Of a DNA stretch of 64,000 bases, positions 8,366-17,116 are shown piece after piece. Both the position numbers and the translations under genes were made by a program. Within the stretch, counting starts at the first letter, position 1, and each line of letters opens with the position of its first letter. The notes beneath the pieces were generated by a model, which saw only the letters and a list, made by a program, of their open reading frames with translations, was not told the origin of the DNA and searched no databases. The stretch comes from Paractinoplanes maris (GTDB lineage Bacteria; Actinomycetota; Actinomycetes; Mycobacteriales; Micromonosporaceae), in NCBI RefSeq assembly GCF_023544465.1, contig NZ_JALPVL010000009.1, forward strand, positions 124,001 through 188,000, written 5' to 3'.

Positions 8366-10624
8366 TCAGTGGGCGCGGAGCTTGATCCGCACTGATTCGG
8401 CGGAGTCGAGCTCGAGCCGGGTCCGGATCCTCAGGGCCCGGGTCCAGGCCTCCCGGGCGGCGCCGGGGTGACCCGCCTCGTGGTGGGTGTCGCCCAGACG
8501 TTCCAGGGCGTCGGCCGTCATCGAGGCATAGCCGAGGCGCTCGAAGGACTCGATGGCTCGCTGGTAGTGGTCGACGGCCTGCTGGTAGTCGTGCCGGTGC
8601 TGGTAGGCGTAGCCGAGACTGTCCAAGGTGAACGCGATGTTCTCCTCGTCGCCCCGGCGGGTGTTGATCTCCAGGGCCTCCTGGCAGAAGGTCAGGGCCG
8701 CGGCGTGGTCGCCCAGCAGCGCCCGGAACCAGCCGACCGTGTTGAGGGCGCGGGCCATCCGCAGCTCGACCGGATCCGCGCCGGGATCCTCGCCCGACCG
8801 GGTCGCGGTCAGGGCTCGCTCGGCCTGTTCCAGAGCCTCTCGCAGGTTGCCCTCGCGTTCGGCGTGCATCGACAGGTCGAGATGCACGTCGGCCACGCCG
8901 CACCGGTCGCCGATGCCGTGGAAGAGCGACAGCGCCTCGCGCGCCTGGGCCAAGCCCTCGGCGGGGCGGCCGAGACGGCGGTAGGCCTCGCCCAGCCGGC
9001 GGTGGGTGTAGGCCAGCACGCCCGGGCGGCCCAGATGGCGGGCCGCGGTGACGGCGGCCTGCCACGTGGCCACCTGGTCATGCAGGTGCCACCGGCGGTA
9101 GTGGAAGGTGTCCAGACCCCAGGCGAGCTGCCAGGCGTAGATGTGCAGGCCGGCGCGGGCGGCCTGGGTGGCCGCCGCGAGGAGGTTGGCGTGCTCGGCG
9201 TCCAGCCAGGCCATGGCCGCGTCATGGTCGGCCGGCGACTCGGCGCCGACGCCGTCGGGCAACGGCTCGAGCGGTACGGCGATGGCGTCGAGGTTCGGAT
9301 AGACGAGCCGATTCGCCGTGCAGGCGGTGTGCACGTAGAAGGCGATGAGCCGGGACAGCGCCTCGGCGGCGGCCTCCGGGGAGGCGAGCTCGGCGGCGTA
9401 GAGGCGGAGCAGGTCGTGCTGCACGTATCGGCCCGGCCGATGCTCGGTGACGAGGTTGGCCCGGGTGAGCTGGGCCAGCAACCGGCGCGTCTCGGTCACC
9501 GGGGCGCCGGCCAGGGCCGCGGCGGCCGAGGTGGACAGGTCGGGCCCGGGGTTCAGGCCCAGCAGGCGGAAGAGCCGCGCCGCGGGTGGGGTGAGGGTCG
9601 CGTACGACCAGGAGAAGATCGCGCGAACGTCGCTGAGCGGGTCGCCGGCGTCCAGCACGTTGAGCCGGTTGCCGGTCTCGCCCAGGTCGGCGACGAGCGC
9701 GGCCAGCGGGAACCCGGACTGCTGGGCCCGGGCGGCAGCGATGCTCAGGGCGAGCGGCAGCCCCGCACAGGCCGCGACGATTTCCGGTACGGCGCTGGGC
9801 TCGGCGGCCAGCCGATCGGTGCCGAGCCGTTCGTTCAGCAGGTCACGGGACTCCTGCGGGCTCAGCGCACCGAGGTGCAGCGGATGGGCGCCGTCGGTGG
9901 CCAGCAGACCGGTGAGCTGGTTGCGGCTGGTCACCAGGACCAGGGCGGTGGGGCTGGCGGGCAGCAGGGCCCGCACCTGCTCGGCGTCGCGGGCGTTGTC
10001 GAGCACCACCAGGACACGCCGCCCGGCGAGCAGGCTCCGGTAACGGGCGGCCTGGGCGTCCGGACTGGCCGGGATCTGGCCGGGCGCGACGCCGAGCGCG
10101 TCGAGGAATCCGCGGACCGCGTCGGCCGGATCCATCACCCGCCCGGAGGGATCGAAGCCGCGCAGGTTGACGTAGAGCTGGCCGTCGGGGAACTGCGCGG
10201 CGACCCGGTGGGCCCAGTGCACCGCCAGGGAGGTCTTCCCGATCCCGGCCATGCCCGACAACGCGGTGATCACGGCGACCGTCGGCCGCTCGCCCGGAGC
10301 GGCCAGCAACTTGTCCAGCCGGGTCAGCTCGTCGGTGCGGCCGGTGAAGGGATGCACGTCCGGAGGCAGCTGGGCCGCCACCTGAGCCGGGGCCGGCTCA
10401 CCGTCGGCGCCCTGGCAGAACGTGTCGCGCGCCTCACCGGTCAACCCGAAGGCGTCGGCGAGCAGGCGCACGGTGGCCGGCCGGGGCTGGCTGATCCGAC
10501 CGGCCTCGACCTTGCCGATCGTGCTGGTGCTGACCCCGATGCGATCGGCCAGATCCTCCTGCGACAGCCCCAGCCGCCGCCGGTGGGCTCGCACAGCAAG
10601 CCCGAAGGCCGATCCTCCGGTCAC
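8366..10624 (-). CDS. XRE-NB-ARC-TPR regulator (AfsR-like STAND protein)
   Basis: A 752-residue cytoplasmic STAND ATPase regulator. Residues 8-65 form an XRE helix-turn-helix (LSQEDLADRIGVSTSTIGKVEAG). After the linker PFTGRTDEL the NB-ARC ATPase carries a Walker A at residues 124-131 (GMAGIGKT) and a Walker B (RRVLVVLDNA), then winged-helix and VxHDLLRLYA segments. Residues about 480-740 hold tetratricopeptide repeats. It resembles AfsR-type activators but has an XRE instead of a SARP domain. Start is GTG at 10624. It stands alone between the molybdenum-hydroxylase genes and a gene-free stretch; its targets are unknown. Confidence 0.9.
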   Translation of the reverse strand: MTGGSAFGLAVRAHRRRLGLSQEDLADRIGVSTSTIGKVEAGRISQPRPATVRLLADAFGLTGEARDTFCQGADGEPAPAQVAAQLPPDVHPFTGRTDELTRLDKLLAAPGERPTVAVITALSGMAGIGKTSLAVHWAHRVAAQFPDGQLYVNLRGFDPSGRVMDPADAVRGFLDALGVAPGQIPASPDAQAARYRSLLAGRRVLVVLDNARDAEQVRALLPASPTALVLVTSRNQLTGLLATDGAHPLHLGALSPQESRDLLNERLGTDRLAAEPSAVPEIVAACAGLPLALSIAAARAQQSGFPLAALVADLGETGNRLNVLDAGDPLSDVRAIFSWSYATLTPPAARLFRLLGLNPGPDLSTSAAAALAGAPVTETRRLLAQLTRANLVTEHRPGRYVQHDLLRLYAAELASPEAAAEALSRLIAFYVHTACTANRLVYPNLDAIAVPLEPLPDGVGAESPADHDAAMAWLDAEHANLLAAATQAARAGLHIYAWQLAWGLDTFHYRRWHLHDQVATWQAAVTAARHLGRPGVLAYTHRRLGEAYRRLGRPAEGLAQAREALSLFHGIGDRCGVADVHLDLSMHAEREGNLREALEQAERALTATRSGEDPGADPVELRMARALNTVGWFRALLGDHAAALTFCQEALEINTRRGDEENIAFTLDSLGYAYQHRHDYQQAVDHYQRAIESFERLGYASMTADALERLGDTHHEAGHPGAAREAWTRALRIRTRLELDSAESVRIKLRAH

Positions 10625-11023
10625 CCCGCGATAGTACCGATGAATTACCTGTGAATTACCTGGTGAGTCTCCGGGCGGGCTGCCAGGGTGGAGAGTGATC
10701 CCGTTGGATGCCCCCGGTTGAAACGGGGGGCGATGACGATCCCGAAGTCACCTTCGCCGCGCGCTGTCGCGGCTGAGAAGCGGGCCGTCATCGCTTGGCT
10801 GGTGGCACCAGCGGATCGGTCTGCCACGCCGCCCCGTGGTGGCCGGCCCGGACAGGTTTCACCACGGCGGCCCGTCGATCGGCGGGCCGCCGCTCGACGC
10901 AACGGCCCGGCCGGCTCTGGTCATCCTTTGTGATCTGCTCAGGATCCCCATCGAGCACCGGCCAGTCGGTCAGCGTTCCCGCGCGATCAGCGCCACGGCC
11001 ACGGTCACGGCCGGGGAAACGCG
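10625..11023. other. Gene-free stretch with hairpins
   Basis: About 400 bp with no convincing gene; the open frames lack SD sites and have no recognisable family. Two stem-loops stand out: GCCCCCG at 10710-10716 pairing with the C and G run at 10724-10731, and a 9-bp perfect stem at 10866-10874 with 10883-10891 (loop TCGATCGG). Either could belong to an unannotated small RNA or be a terminator. Confidence 0.35.
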
Positions 11024-11057
11024 GAACGGCGGCCCGCTGGTGAGCGGACCGCCGTTC
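11024..11057 (-). terminator. Terminator of the first cold-shock gene
   Basis: A 15-bp stem (11024-11038 with 11043-11057, one G-U pair in the transcript) and a 4-nt loop, 12 bp after the stop codon. Its outer arm is the same GAACGGCGGCCCG sequence found in the terminator of the second cold-shock gene (44728-44764). Confidence 0.8.
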
Positions 11058-11069
11058 GTCAAGCGTGGA

Positions 11070-11273
11070 TCAGAGCGGACGGATGTTCTCCGCCTGCGGG
11101 CCCTTCTGGCCCTGGGTGATGTCGAACTCCACCTTCTGGTTCTCGTCGAGGCTGCGGTAGCCGCTCGTCGAGATGGCGGAGAAGTGGGCGAAGACGTCAG
11201 CGCCGCCGTCGTCGGGGGTGATGAAGCCGAAGCCCTTGTCGGCGTTGAACCACTTCACGGTGCCTGTAGTCAT
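11070..11273 (-). CDS. Cold-shock domain protein (CspA family)
   Basis: A 67-residue OB-fold RNA/DNA chaperone, full family length. RNP1 (KGFGFI) and RNP2 (DVFAHFSAI) are intact, with the first strand TGTVKWFN and the closing QGQKGPQAENI. The ATG at 11273 has AGGAG just upstream. It is monocistronic, with a strong hairpin terminator and a leader conserved with the second cold-shock gene at 44511 (the proteins differ at only a few positions). Expression is probably controlled through that leader. Confidence 0.95.
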   Translation of the reverse strand: MTTGTVKWFNADKGFGFITPDDGGADVFAHFSAISTSGYRSLDENQKVEFDITQGQKGPQAENIRPL

Positions 11274-11397
11274 GTCTGCTCCTAAGCAGGATGTCGAGAC
11301 CACACTGCGCGGTCTCACATGCCGCCGCGTTGATTGCCCGCGCCGAACCGACACGACGAGCGAAGCCGAAAACGTCTACGGAAATCAAAACTGCAAC
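11274..11397 (-). promoter_or_regulatory. Conserved cold-shock mRNA leader, copy 1
   Basis: Two blocks match the leader of the second csp gene. Block A (11365-11397, 33 nt, beginning GTTGCAGTTTTGATTTCC) is identical in both. Block B (85 nt including the ATG, ending at 11271) is about four-fifths identical and includes the SD. The spacer is only 9 nt here. Within block B, GAGACC pairs with GGTCTC (6-bp stem). Such length and conservation of untranslated sequence suggests a structured thermoregulatory RNA rather than promoter sequence alone. Confidence 0.65.
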
Positions 11398-11502
11398 CGG
11401 GTAACCGTAGCGTAGGTGTCGCGATCGCGCGTGCGCGGTTTGCCGGTACGGCGTGGCAAGGTCCCGGATGAGGTGGATCTCACGTCCCCAGCGAGGCTCC
11501 GA

Positions 11503-13089
11503 TCAGGCGTCGAGGCCCAGGTCGGGGTGCCGGCCGGCCACCGAGCGCATCCGCCACTTGTTGGCGAACAAAGCCAGCAGGGCGTCGTCGCGGACGCGCG
11601 TCATGACCTCGACGCTCCCCTCGGAGCGCAGGCTCTCGCGCCCGGCCGGATCGATGCGGGCCGCCACCTCGTACGGCAGGAACTCCAGCTGCACCTGCAC
11701 GCCGAACTCGGCCTCGAGGCGGTAGGTGGCCACCTCGAACTGCATCGGCCCCACCGCGGCCAGCACCGGGGCCTGCTCGCCGCGCTGATCGGAGCGCAGC
11801 ACCTGGACCACGCCCTCGCCGTCGAGCTGCTCGATGCCGCGGCGGAAGCGCTTGAAGGCCGAGGTGTCGGAGGTGCGCACGACGGCGAAGTGCTCCGGCG
11901 CGAACGAGGGCAGCGGCAGATATTGCACCGGGTCACCGGTGTAGAGCGTGTCGCCGATGCCCAGTGCGGTCGCGTTGACCAGGCCGACCACGTCGCCGGG
12001 GTAGGCCTCGTCGATCGTGTCGCGGCCCTGCCCGAAGATCTGCTGGGCGTACTTGGTGGTGAACGGCTTGCCGGTGACCGCGTGCTTGACGACCATGCCG
12101 CGCTCGAAGCGGCCGGAGCAGATCCGCATGAACGCCACCTGGTCGCGGTGGGCCCGGTTCATGTTCGCCTGGATCTTGAAGACGAACCCGGAGAACGTGC
12201 CGTCGACCGGCTGATCGTTTCCGGCCACGGTGGGCCGGGCGGCCGGCGGCGGGGCCAGCTCCACGAGGAGGTTCAACAGCTGCCGTACGCCGAGGTTGGC
12301 CACGGCCGCGCCGAAGAGCACGGGCGTGCTGGTGCCGGCCAGGAACGCGGCCTGGTCGTGATCGGCACCGGTCATCGCGAGCAGGTCCAGCTCCTCGGCG
12401 GCGGTCTCCCAGTCGGCGCCGAACTGCTGGGCCGCCTCGGCCGGGTCCATCTCTTGTTCGATGGCCAGGTCGCTGCCGCCGGGGGAGCGCTGCATCCGGG
12501 TGAACACGCCGGTGCGGCGGTCGATGACGCCGTGGAAGTGCCCGGCGATCCCCACCGGCCAGGTCAGCGGGGTCGGTCGCAGGCCGATCCGCTGCTCGAT
12601 CTCGTCCAGGAGTGCGAGGGCGTCATGTCCGGGCCGGTCCCACTTGTTGATGAAGGTCATCACCGGGATCTGCCGCTGCCGGCACACCTCGAACAGCTTC
12701 AGCGTCTGCGGCTCGAGCCCCTTGGCCGCGTCGAGCAGCATGACCGCGCTGTCCACCGCGGTCAGCACCCGGTAGGTGTCCTCGGAGAAGTCGGCGTGCC
12801 CGGGCGTGTCGAGCAGGTTGATCACCGTGTCGCGGTACGAGAACTGCAGCGCGGCCGAGGTGACCGAGATGCCACGCTGCTGCTCCATCGCCATCCAGTC
12901 GGACACCACGCCCTTGCGGTCACCCTTGCCGTGCACCGCGCCCGCCTGGCCGATCACCCGCGCGTGCAGGGCCAGCGCCTCGGTCATGGTCGACTTGCCG
13001 GCGTCAGGGTGGGAGATCACCGCGAACGTACGCCTGCGGCTCGCTTGAACCGCGACCCCCGCCGTCGACGGCAGCACGTTCTGACTCAC
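11503..13089 (-). CDS. prfC: Peptide chain release factor 3
   Basis: A translational GTPase of 528 residues, normal RF3 length, that recycles class-1 release factors from the ribosome. The G1 motif is SHPDAGKST (residues about 26-34), switch I QQRGISVTSA, G3 DTPGHADF, G4 NKWDRPG, followed by the beta-barrel domain II and an RF3-type C-terminus (FSGFVFKIQANM, MQFEVATYRL, LEFLPYEVA). Starting at ATG 13089 gives the usual short N-terminal extension. It is convergent to nothing nearby and divergent from pdxY. RF3 is distinguished from EF-G by the missing domain IV. Confidence 0.96.
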   Translation of the reverse strand: MSQNVLPSTAGVAVQASRRRTFAVISHPDAGKSTMTEALALHARVIGQAGAVHGKGDRKGVVSDWMAMEQQRGISVTSAALQFSYRDTVINLLDTPGHADFSEDTYRVLTAVDSAVMLLDAAKGLEPQTLKLFEVCRQRQIPVMTFINKWDRPGHDALALLDEIEQRIGLRPTPLTWPVGIAGHFHGVIDRRTGVFTRMQRSPGGSDLAIEQEMDPAEAAQQFGADWETAAEELDLLAMTGADHDQAAFLAGTSTPVLFGAAVANLGVRQLLNLLVELAPPPAARPTVAGNDQPVDGTFSGFVFKIQANMNRAHRDQVAFMRICSGRFERGMVVKHAVTGKPFTTKYAQQIFGQGRDTIDEAYPGDVVGLVNATALGIGDTLYTGDPVQYLPLPSFAPEHFAVVRTSDTSAFKRFRRGIEQLDGEGVVQVLRSDQRGEQAPVLAAVGPMQFEVATYRLEAEFGVQVQLEFLPYEVAARIDPAGRESLRSEGSVEVMTRVRDDALLALFANKWRMRSVAGRHPDLGLDA

Positions 13090-13208
13090 GTTCGCTCCTC
13101 ACGATTACCTGACCGGGGCCTCCATCGTGCGTCCGGTGGATGACCTCCAGAACGGTATCTCTTGGTGGGCGGCCCGCACCGGGCAGCTGGTTCTCTACGC
13201 TGGAGGAC

Positions 13209-14060
13209 ATGAAGGTCTTGTCCATTCAGTCGGCAGTCGCCTACGGCCATGTCGGGAACTCCGCGGCTGTGTTCCCGCTGCAGCGCATCGGGGTCGAGGT
13301 CATCCCGGTGCCCACGGTGAACTTCTCCAACCACACGGGTTACGGCGCCTGGCGAGGGCCGCTCATCCCGCCGCCGGAGGTGGCCGAGATCCTCCTCGGG
13401 GTCGAGGAGCGTGGGGTGTTTCCGCAGATCGACGCCGTGCTGTCCGGATATCAGGGCGGGGTCGGCATCGGCGATGTCATCGTCGACGCCGTCCGCCGGG
13501 TGAAGGCCGCCAACCCGGCGGCGCTCTACGCGTGTGATCCCGTCATGGGCAACGCCAAGTCCGGCTGCTTCGTGGCGCCCGAGATCCCCGAGCTGCTGCG
13601 CGACCGGGTCGTGCCGGTGGCCGACATCATCACCCCCAACCAGTTCGAGCTGGGGTTCCTGACCGGCACCGAGCCGGCGAGCACCGAGTCGACGCTCGCC
13701 TCGGCCGACCTGGCCCGGGCCATGGGTCCCTCGACCGTGCTGGTCACCAGCGTGGAGCGCCCCGACCGGGCCGAGGGCACGATCGAGATGCTGGTCGTCG
13801 ACCCGTCCGGCGCCTGGCTGGTGAGCACCCCGCACCTGCCGTTCAAGGCCAACGGGTCCGGTGACGTCACGGCCGCCCTGTTCACCGCGCACTACGTCGC
13901 CACCAAGGACGCGGCGTCAGCTCTCGAGCGGACGGCCTCGAGCATCTTCGACCTGATCGAGACCACCTACCGCTCCGGGCAGCGCGAGCTCCAGCTAATC
14001 GAGGCCCAGGAGTTCTACGCCACCCCGCGCATGCAGTTCAAGGCCGAGCAGGTGCGCTGA
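13209..14060 (+). CDS. pdxY: Pyridoxal kinase (PdxY-type)
   Basis: Ribokinase-superfamily enzyme of 283 residues that phosphorylates pyridoxal in the vitamin B6 salvage pathway. The diagnostic segments are the N-terminal KVLSIQSAVAYGHVGNSAA, the substrate-loop VNFSNHTGYG, SGYQGG, CDPVMGN, and the ATP/catalytic motif FKANGSGD near residue 215 with the catalytic Asp. The ATG at 13209 is preceded by GGAGG at 4 nt. It is divergent from prfC and convergent, with only 6 bp between stops, to the last gene of the peptide ABC operon. Confidence 0.93.
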   Translation: MKVLSIQSAVAYGHVGNSAAVFPLQRIGVEVIPVPTVNFSNHTGYGAWRGPLIPPPEVAEILLGVEERGVFPQIDAVLSGYQGGVGIGDVIVDAVRRVKAANPAALYACDPVMGNAKSGCFVAPEIPELLRDRVVPVADIITPNQFELGFLTGTEPASTESTLASADLARAMGPSTVLVTSVERPDRAEGTIEMLVVDPSGAWLVSTPHLPFKANGSGDVTAALFTAHYVATKDAASALERTASSIFDLIETTYRSGQRELQLIEAQEFYATPRMQFKAEQVR

Positions 14061-14066
14061 GGGCGG

Positions 14067-15173
14067 TCACGGCGCGGGCAGGTCGGTGCGGGTCACGATC
14101 AGCTCGTTGCCGACGTCGGGGGTGTGGCCGGCGTCCGGGCGGACCAGCTGGGCGTGGACCTCGTGCGGCCGCAGCTCGCCGCTGAGGATGTCCTCGGCGA
14201 AGTGACAGGCCACCCGCTGGCCGGAGTCGTCGAAGACCCGCAGCTCCGGGCGCTCCTCGGCGCAGCGGGTCTGCGACCAGGGGCAGCGCGTGCGGAAGCG
14301 GCAGCCGCTGGGCGGGTTGGCCGGCGACGGCAGGTCGCCGGCCAGCAGGATCCGCTCGCGGCGGTCCTCCACCCGTGGGTCGGGGATGGGCACCGCCGAG
14401 AGCAGGGCCCGGGTGTACGGGTGCAGGGGTCTCTCGTACAGCTGGTCGCCGTCGGCCTCCTCGACCAGCGCACCGAGATACATCACCCCGATGGTGTCGG
14501 AGATGTGCCGGACCACGGCCAGGTCGTGGGCGATCACCAGGTAGGTCAGCCCGAGCGACTCCTGCAGGTCACCGAGCAGGTTGACCACCTGGGCCTGGAT
14601 GGACACGTCGAGCGCGGACACCGGCTCGTCGGCCACGATCAGCTCGGGACCCAGCACCAGGGCCCGGGCGATGCCGATGCGCTGCCGCTGCCCGCCGGAG
14701 AACTCGTGCGGGTATTTGCTCAGCGCCGAGGCGGGCAGGCCGACCGAGTCGAGGGTGGAGCGCAGCCGCTTCTGGGCCTCGGCCTTGTTCTTGTGCAGGC
14801 CGTGCGCCTTGAGACCCTCGACCAGCAGGGACTCCACCGACTGCCGCGGGTCCAGGCTGGACATCGGGTCCTGGAAGACCATCTGGATCCGCCGGCGGAA
14901 GAGCCGCATCTGCTCACCCTTGAGCGAGCGGACATCCGTACCGTCGAAGGTGATCGCGCCGCTGGTCGGCTCGACCAGCCGCAGCAGGCCGCGGCCCAGC
15001 GTCGACTTACCGCACCCGGACTCGCCGACCAGGCCGTAGGTCTCCCCTCGCCGGACGGTCAGCGACACCCCGTCGACGGCGTAGACATAGCCGACCGTAC
15101 GGTCGAAGAGCAGTCCGCTTTTGATCGGGAAGTGGACCTTGAGGTCGTCGATCCGGACGAGTGTGTCGCTCAC
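14067..15173 (-). CDS. Peptide ABC transporter ATPase (OppF/DppF-like)
   Basis: A 368-residue nucleotide-binding subunit of a peptide/nickel-type importer. Walker A is GESGCGKST, the signature FSGGQRQRIGIARAL, Walker B LIVADEPVSALD and the switch His IAHDL. The C-terminal oligopeptide-ABC extension with clustered cysteines (SGCRFRTRCPWSQTRC) is present. The start is taken as GTG 15173 because it overlaps the stop of the preceding ATPase gene (GTGA), giving translational coupling; an upstream ATG at 15206 would lie inside that gene. It is the last gene of the operon. Confidence 0.93.
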   Translation of the reverse strand: MSDTLVRIDDLKVHFPIKSGLLFDRTVGYVYAVDGVSLTVRRGETYGLVGESGCGKSTLGRGLLRLVEPTSGAITFDGTDVRSLKGEQMRLFRRRIQMVFQDPMSSLDPRQSVESLLVEGLKAHGLHKNKAEAQKRLRSTLDSVGLPASALSKYPHEFSGGQRQRIGIARALVLGPELIVADEPVSALDVSIQAQVVNLLGDLQESLGLTYLVIAHDLAVVRHISDTIGVMYLGALVEEADGDQLYERPLHPYTRALLSAVPIPDPRVEDRRERILLAGDLPSPANPPSGCRFRTRCPWSQTRCAEERPELRVFDDSGQRVACHFAEDILSGELRPHEVHAQLVRPDAGHTPDVGNELIVTRTDLPAP

Positions 15174-16150
15174 ACCGGCACCTCTCTCGGTACGGGGTTC
15201 GTGCACCGCAGCGCGCCGGCGCGGGTCGGCTCGAGGGGCACCGTGTCACCGATGCAGTCGTCGATCACCCGGTCGCAGCGCGGTGCGAAGGCGCAGCCCT
15301 CCGGCCAGGGGATGTTGTCGCTGACCGAGCCGCGGATCTGGTGCAGCCGCCCGCCCCGGTCCACGTCCAGGCGGGGCACCGACTGCAACAGCCCATCGGT
15401 GTACGGGTGTCGCGGCTCCCGGAAGAGCTGGTGGCGCCCGGCCCGCTCGACCACCTTCCCGGCGTACAGGACATTGACCGTGTCGCAGAGCCCGGCCACC
15501 ACTCCGAGGTCGTGGGTGATCATCACCAGCGCCGTGCCGGAGTCGTCGACCAGCTCCTTGAGCAGGGTGAGGATCTGCGCCTGGATGGTCACATCGAGCG
15601 CCGTGGTCGGCTCGTCGGCGATCAGCAGGCGCGGCTTGCAGGCCAGGGCGATGGCGATCAGTGCCCGCTGCCGCATGCCGCCGGAGAGCTGGTGCGGGAA
15701 CTCCTTGAGCCGGCGGGCCGGGTCGGGGATGCCCACCGCGTCGAGCAGCTCCCGGGCCTGTTTCAGCGCCGCCTGCCGGGTCCGGCCCTGGTGGCGCTCG
15801 AGCACCTCGGCCACCTGGACGCCGAGCGGGATCACCGGGTTCAGCGAGGACAGCGGGTCCTGGAAGATCATGCCGATGTCCCGGCCGCGCCGGTCCCGCA
15901 GCTCCTGGGGGCGCAGCGTGAGCAGATCGGTCTCCTCGAACATCACCTCGCCGGTGACCTTGTTGCCGCGGCGGGGGAGCAGACCCATGATGGCCAGGCT
16001 GGTCACCGACTTGCCGCAGCCGGACTCGCCGACCAGCCCGACCGTCTGGCCGGGCTCGACCGTGAAGCTGACGCCGTCCACCGCCTTGACCGGCGCGGTG
16101 CCCTTGCGCTGGAAGACGACCGACAGGTCACGTACGTCGAGCAGAGGCAT
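15170..16150 (-). CDS. Peptide ABC transporter ATPase (OppD/DppD-like)
   Basis: A 326-residue ATPase forming the heterodimer with the next gene. Walker A GESGCGKSV, signature LSGGMRQRALIAIAL, Walker B LLIADEPTTALD, switch His MITHDL, and the C-terminal Cys-rich peptide-transporter motif (GCAFAPRCDRVIDDC). It begins 6 nt after the stop of the OppC-like permease gene and overlaps the OppF-like gene by 4 bp. Confidence 0.94.
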   Translation of the reverse strand: MPLLDVRDLSVVFQRKGTAPVKAVDGVSFTVEPGQTVGLVGESGCGKSVTSLAIMGLLPRRGNKVTGEVMFEETDLLTLRPQELRDRRGRDIGMIFQDPLSSLNPVIPLGVQVAEVLERHQGRTRQAALKQARELLDAVGIPDPARRLKEFPHQLSGGMRQRALIAIALACKPRLLIADEPTTALDVTIQAQILTLLKELVDDSGTALVMITHDLGVVAGLCDTVNVLYAGKVVERAGRHQLFREPRHPYTDGLLQSVPRLDVDRGGRLHQIRGSVSDNIPWPEGCAFAPRCDRVIDDCIGDTVPLEPTRAGALRCTNPVPREVPV

Positions 16151-16156
16151 GCCAGA

Positions 16157-17116
16157 TCACCGCCGGTTCTTCGGGTCGAGTGCCTCGCGGATGCTCTCCC
16201 CGAGCAGGGTGAAGCCCAGGGCCACGAGGATGATCGCCAGGGCCGGGAAGTAGGCCAGCTCGGGGCGGACCTCGAAGTAGCGCACGCCGTCCACGCCGAG
16301 CATCAGGCCCCACTCGGCCCGGTTGATGTCCGGGTCGCCGAGGCCCAGGAACGACAGCGCCGCCGCGTCCAGGATGGCCACCGCGAAGGTCAGGGTGGCC
16401 TGCACGATGACCGCGGTGAGCGAGTTCGGCAGCATGTGCCGCAGCACGATGTGGCGCTGTCTGACCCCGAGCGCCCGGGCCGCCAGCACATGATCGCTCT
16501 CGCGTTGCGCCAGCATCGAGCCCCGGAGCAGCCGGGCGAAGATCGGCACGTTCACCACCGCCACCGCGATGATCACCGTCCACTGGGTGGAGCGGCTGGC
16601 CAGGGCGACCAGGGTGATCGCCAGCAGCAGACTGGGCAGGGCCAGCATGACGTCGGTGAGCCGCATGACCAGTACGTCGACCCAGCCGCCGACGGCGCCC
16701 GCGATCGCGCCGAGCAGCACGCCGAGCAGCAGGCCGATGAGCGTGGCGAGGACGCCGACGAACAACGTCTGCCGGGCGCCGTAGATCATCCGGGAGGCGA
16801 AGTCGCGGCCCAGCGGGTCGCTGCCCAGCGGGTGCCCGGCGGTGGCGCCGGGGATGTTGTCGACGGTCAAATCCTTGGTCAGCTCGGGGAACCGCTGCAC
16901 CGGGTCGTGCGGGGCCACCAGCGGCGCGAAGATCGCGATGATCAGGAACAGCAGGATGAGGACGGCCCCGACGATCGCGGTCGGATTGCGCAGCAGGCGG
17001 CGCCCGGCGTCGCGGATCAGGCTCACCCCGCCCGCGTCGGACGTGCGGGCGATCAGCTCGTCGATCCGCTTGCGCTTGTGGTCGGCGAGGGTCGCGATGC
17101 CACCGGGTCCGCTCAC
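16157..17116 (-). CDS. Peptide ABC transporter permease (OppC/DppC-like)
   Basis: A 319-residue membrane subunit. An N-terminal cytoplasmic stretch of about 45 residues precedes the first membrane helix (IVGAVLILLFLIIAIFAPLV), followed by the periplasmic loop with HPLGSDPLGRD and five further helices with the EAA-type cytoplasmic loop (AARALGVRQRHIVLRHMLPN). The start GTG at 17116 overlaps the OppB stop (GTGA). Confidence 0.93.
   Translation of the reverse strand: MSGPGGIATLADHKRKRIDELIARTSDAGGVSLIRDAGRRLLRNPTAIVGAVLILLFLIIAIFAPLVAPHDPVQRFPELTKDLTVDNIPGATAGHPLGSDPLGRDFASRMIYGARQTLFVGVLATLIGLLLGVLLGAIAGAVGGWVDVLVMRLTDVMLALPSLLLAITLVALASRSTQWTVIIAVAVVNVPIFARLLRGSMLAQRESDHVLAARALGVRQRHIVLRHMLPNSLTAVIVQATLTFAVAILDAAALSFLGLGDPDINRAEWGLMLGVDGVRYFEVRPELAYFPALAIILVALGFTLLGESIREALDPKNRR

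Noticed and set aside
10645..10902. 85-residue frame in the gene-free stretch
   Set aside because: It is Arg/Ala/Gly-rich, has no SD and no family; it looks like a chance open frame.
11416..13143. Long + strand frame across prfC
   Set aside because: It is the antisense of release factor 3, which has intact G motifs on the - strand.
14061..14066. Terminator between pdxY and the peptide ABC operon
   Set aside because: Only 6 bp separate the stops and no hairpin was found.
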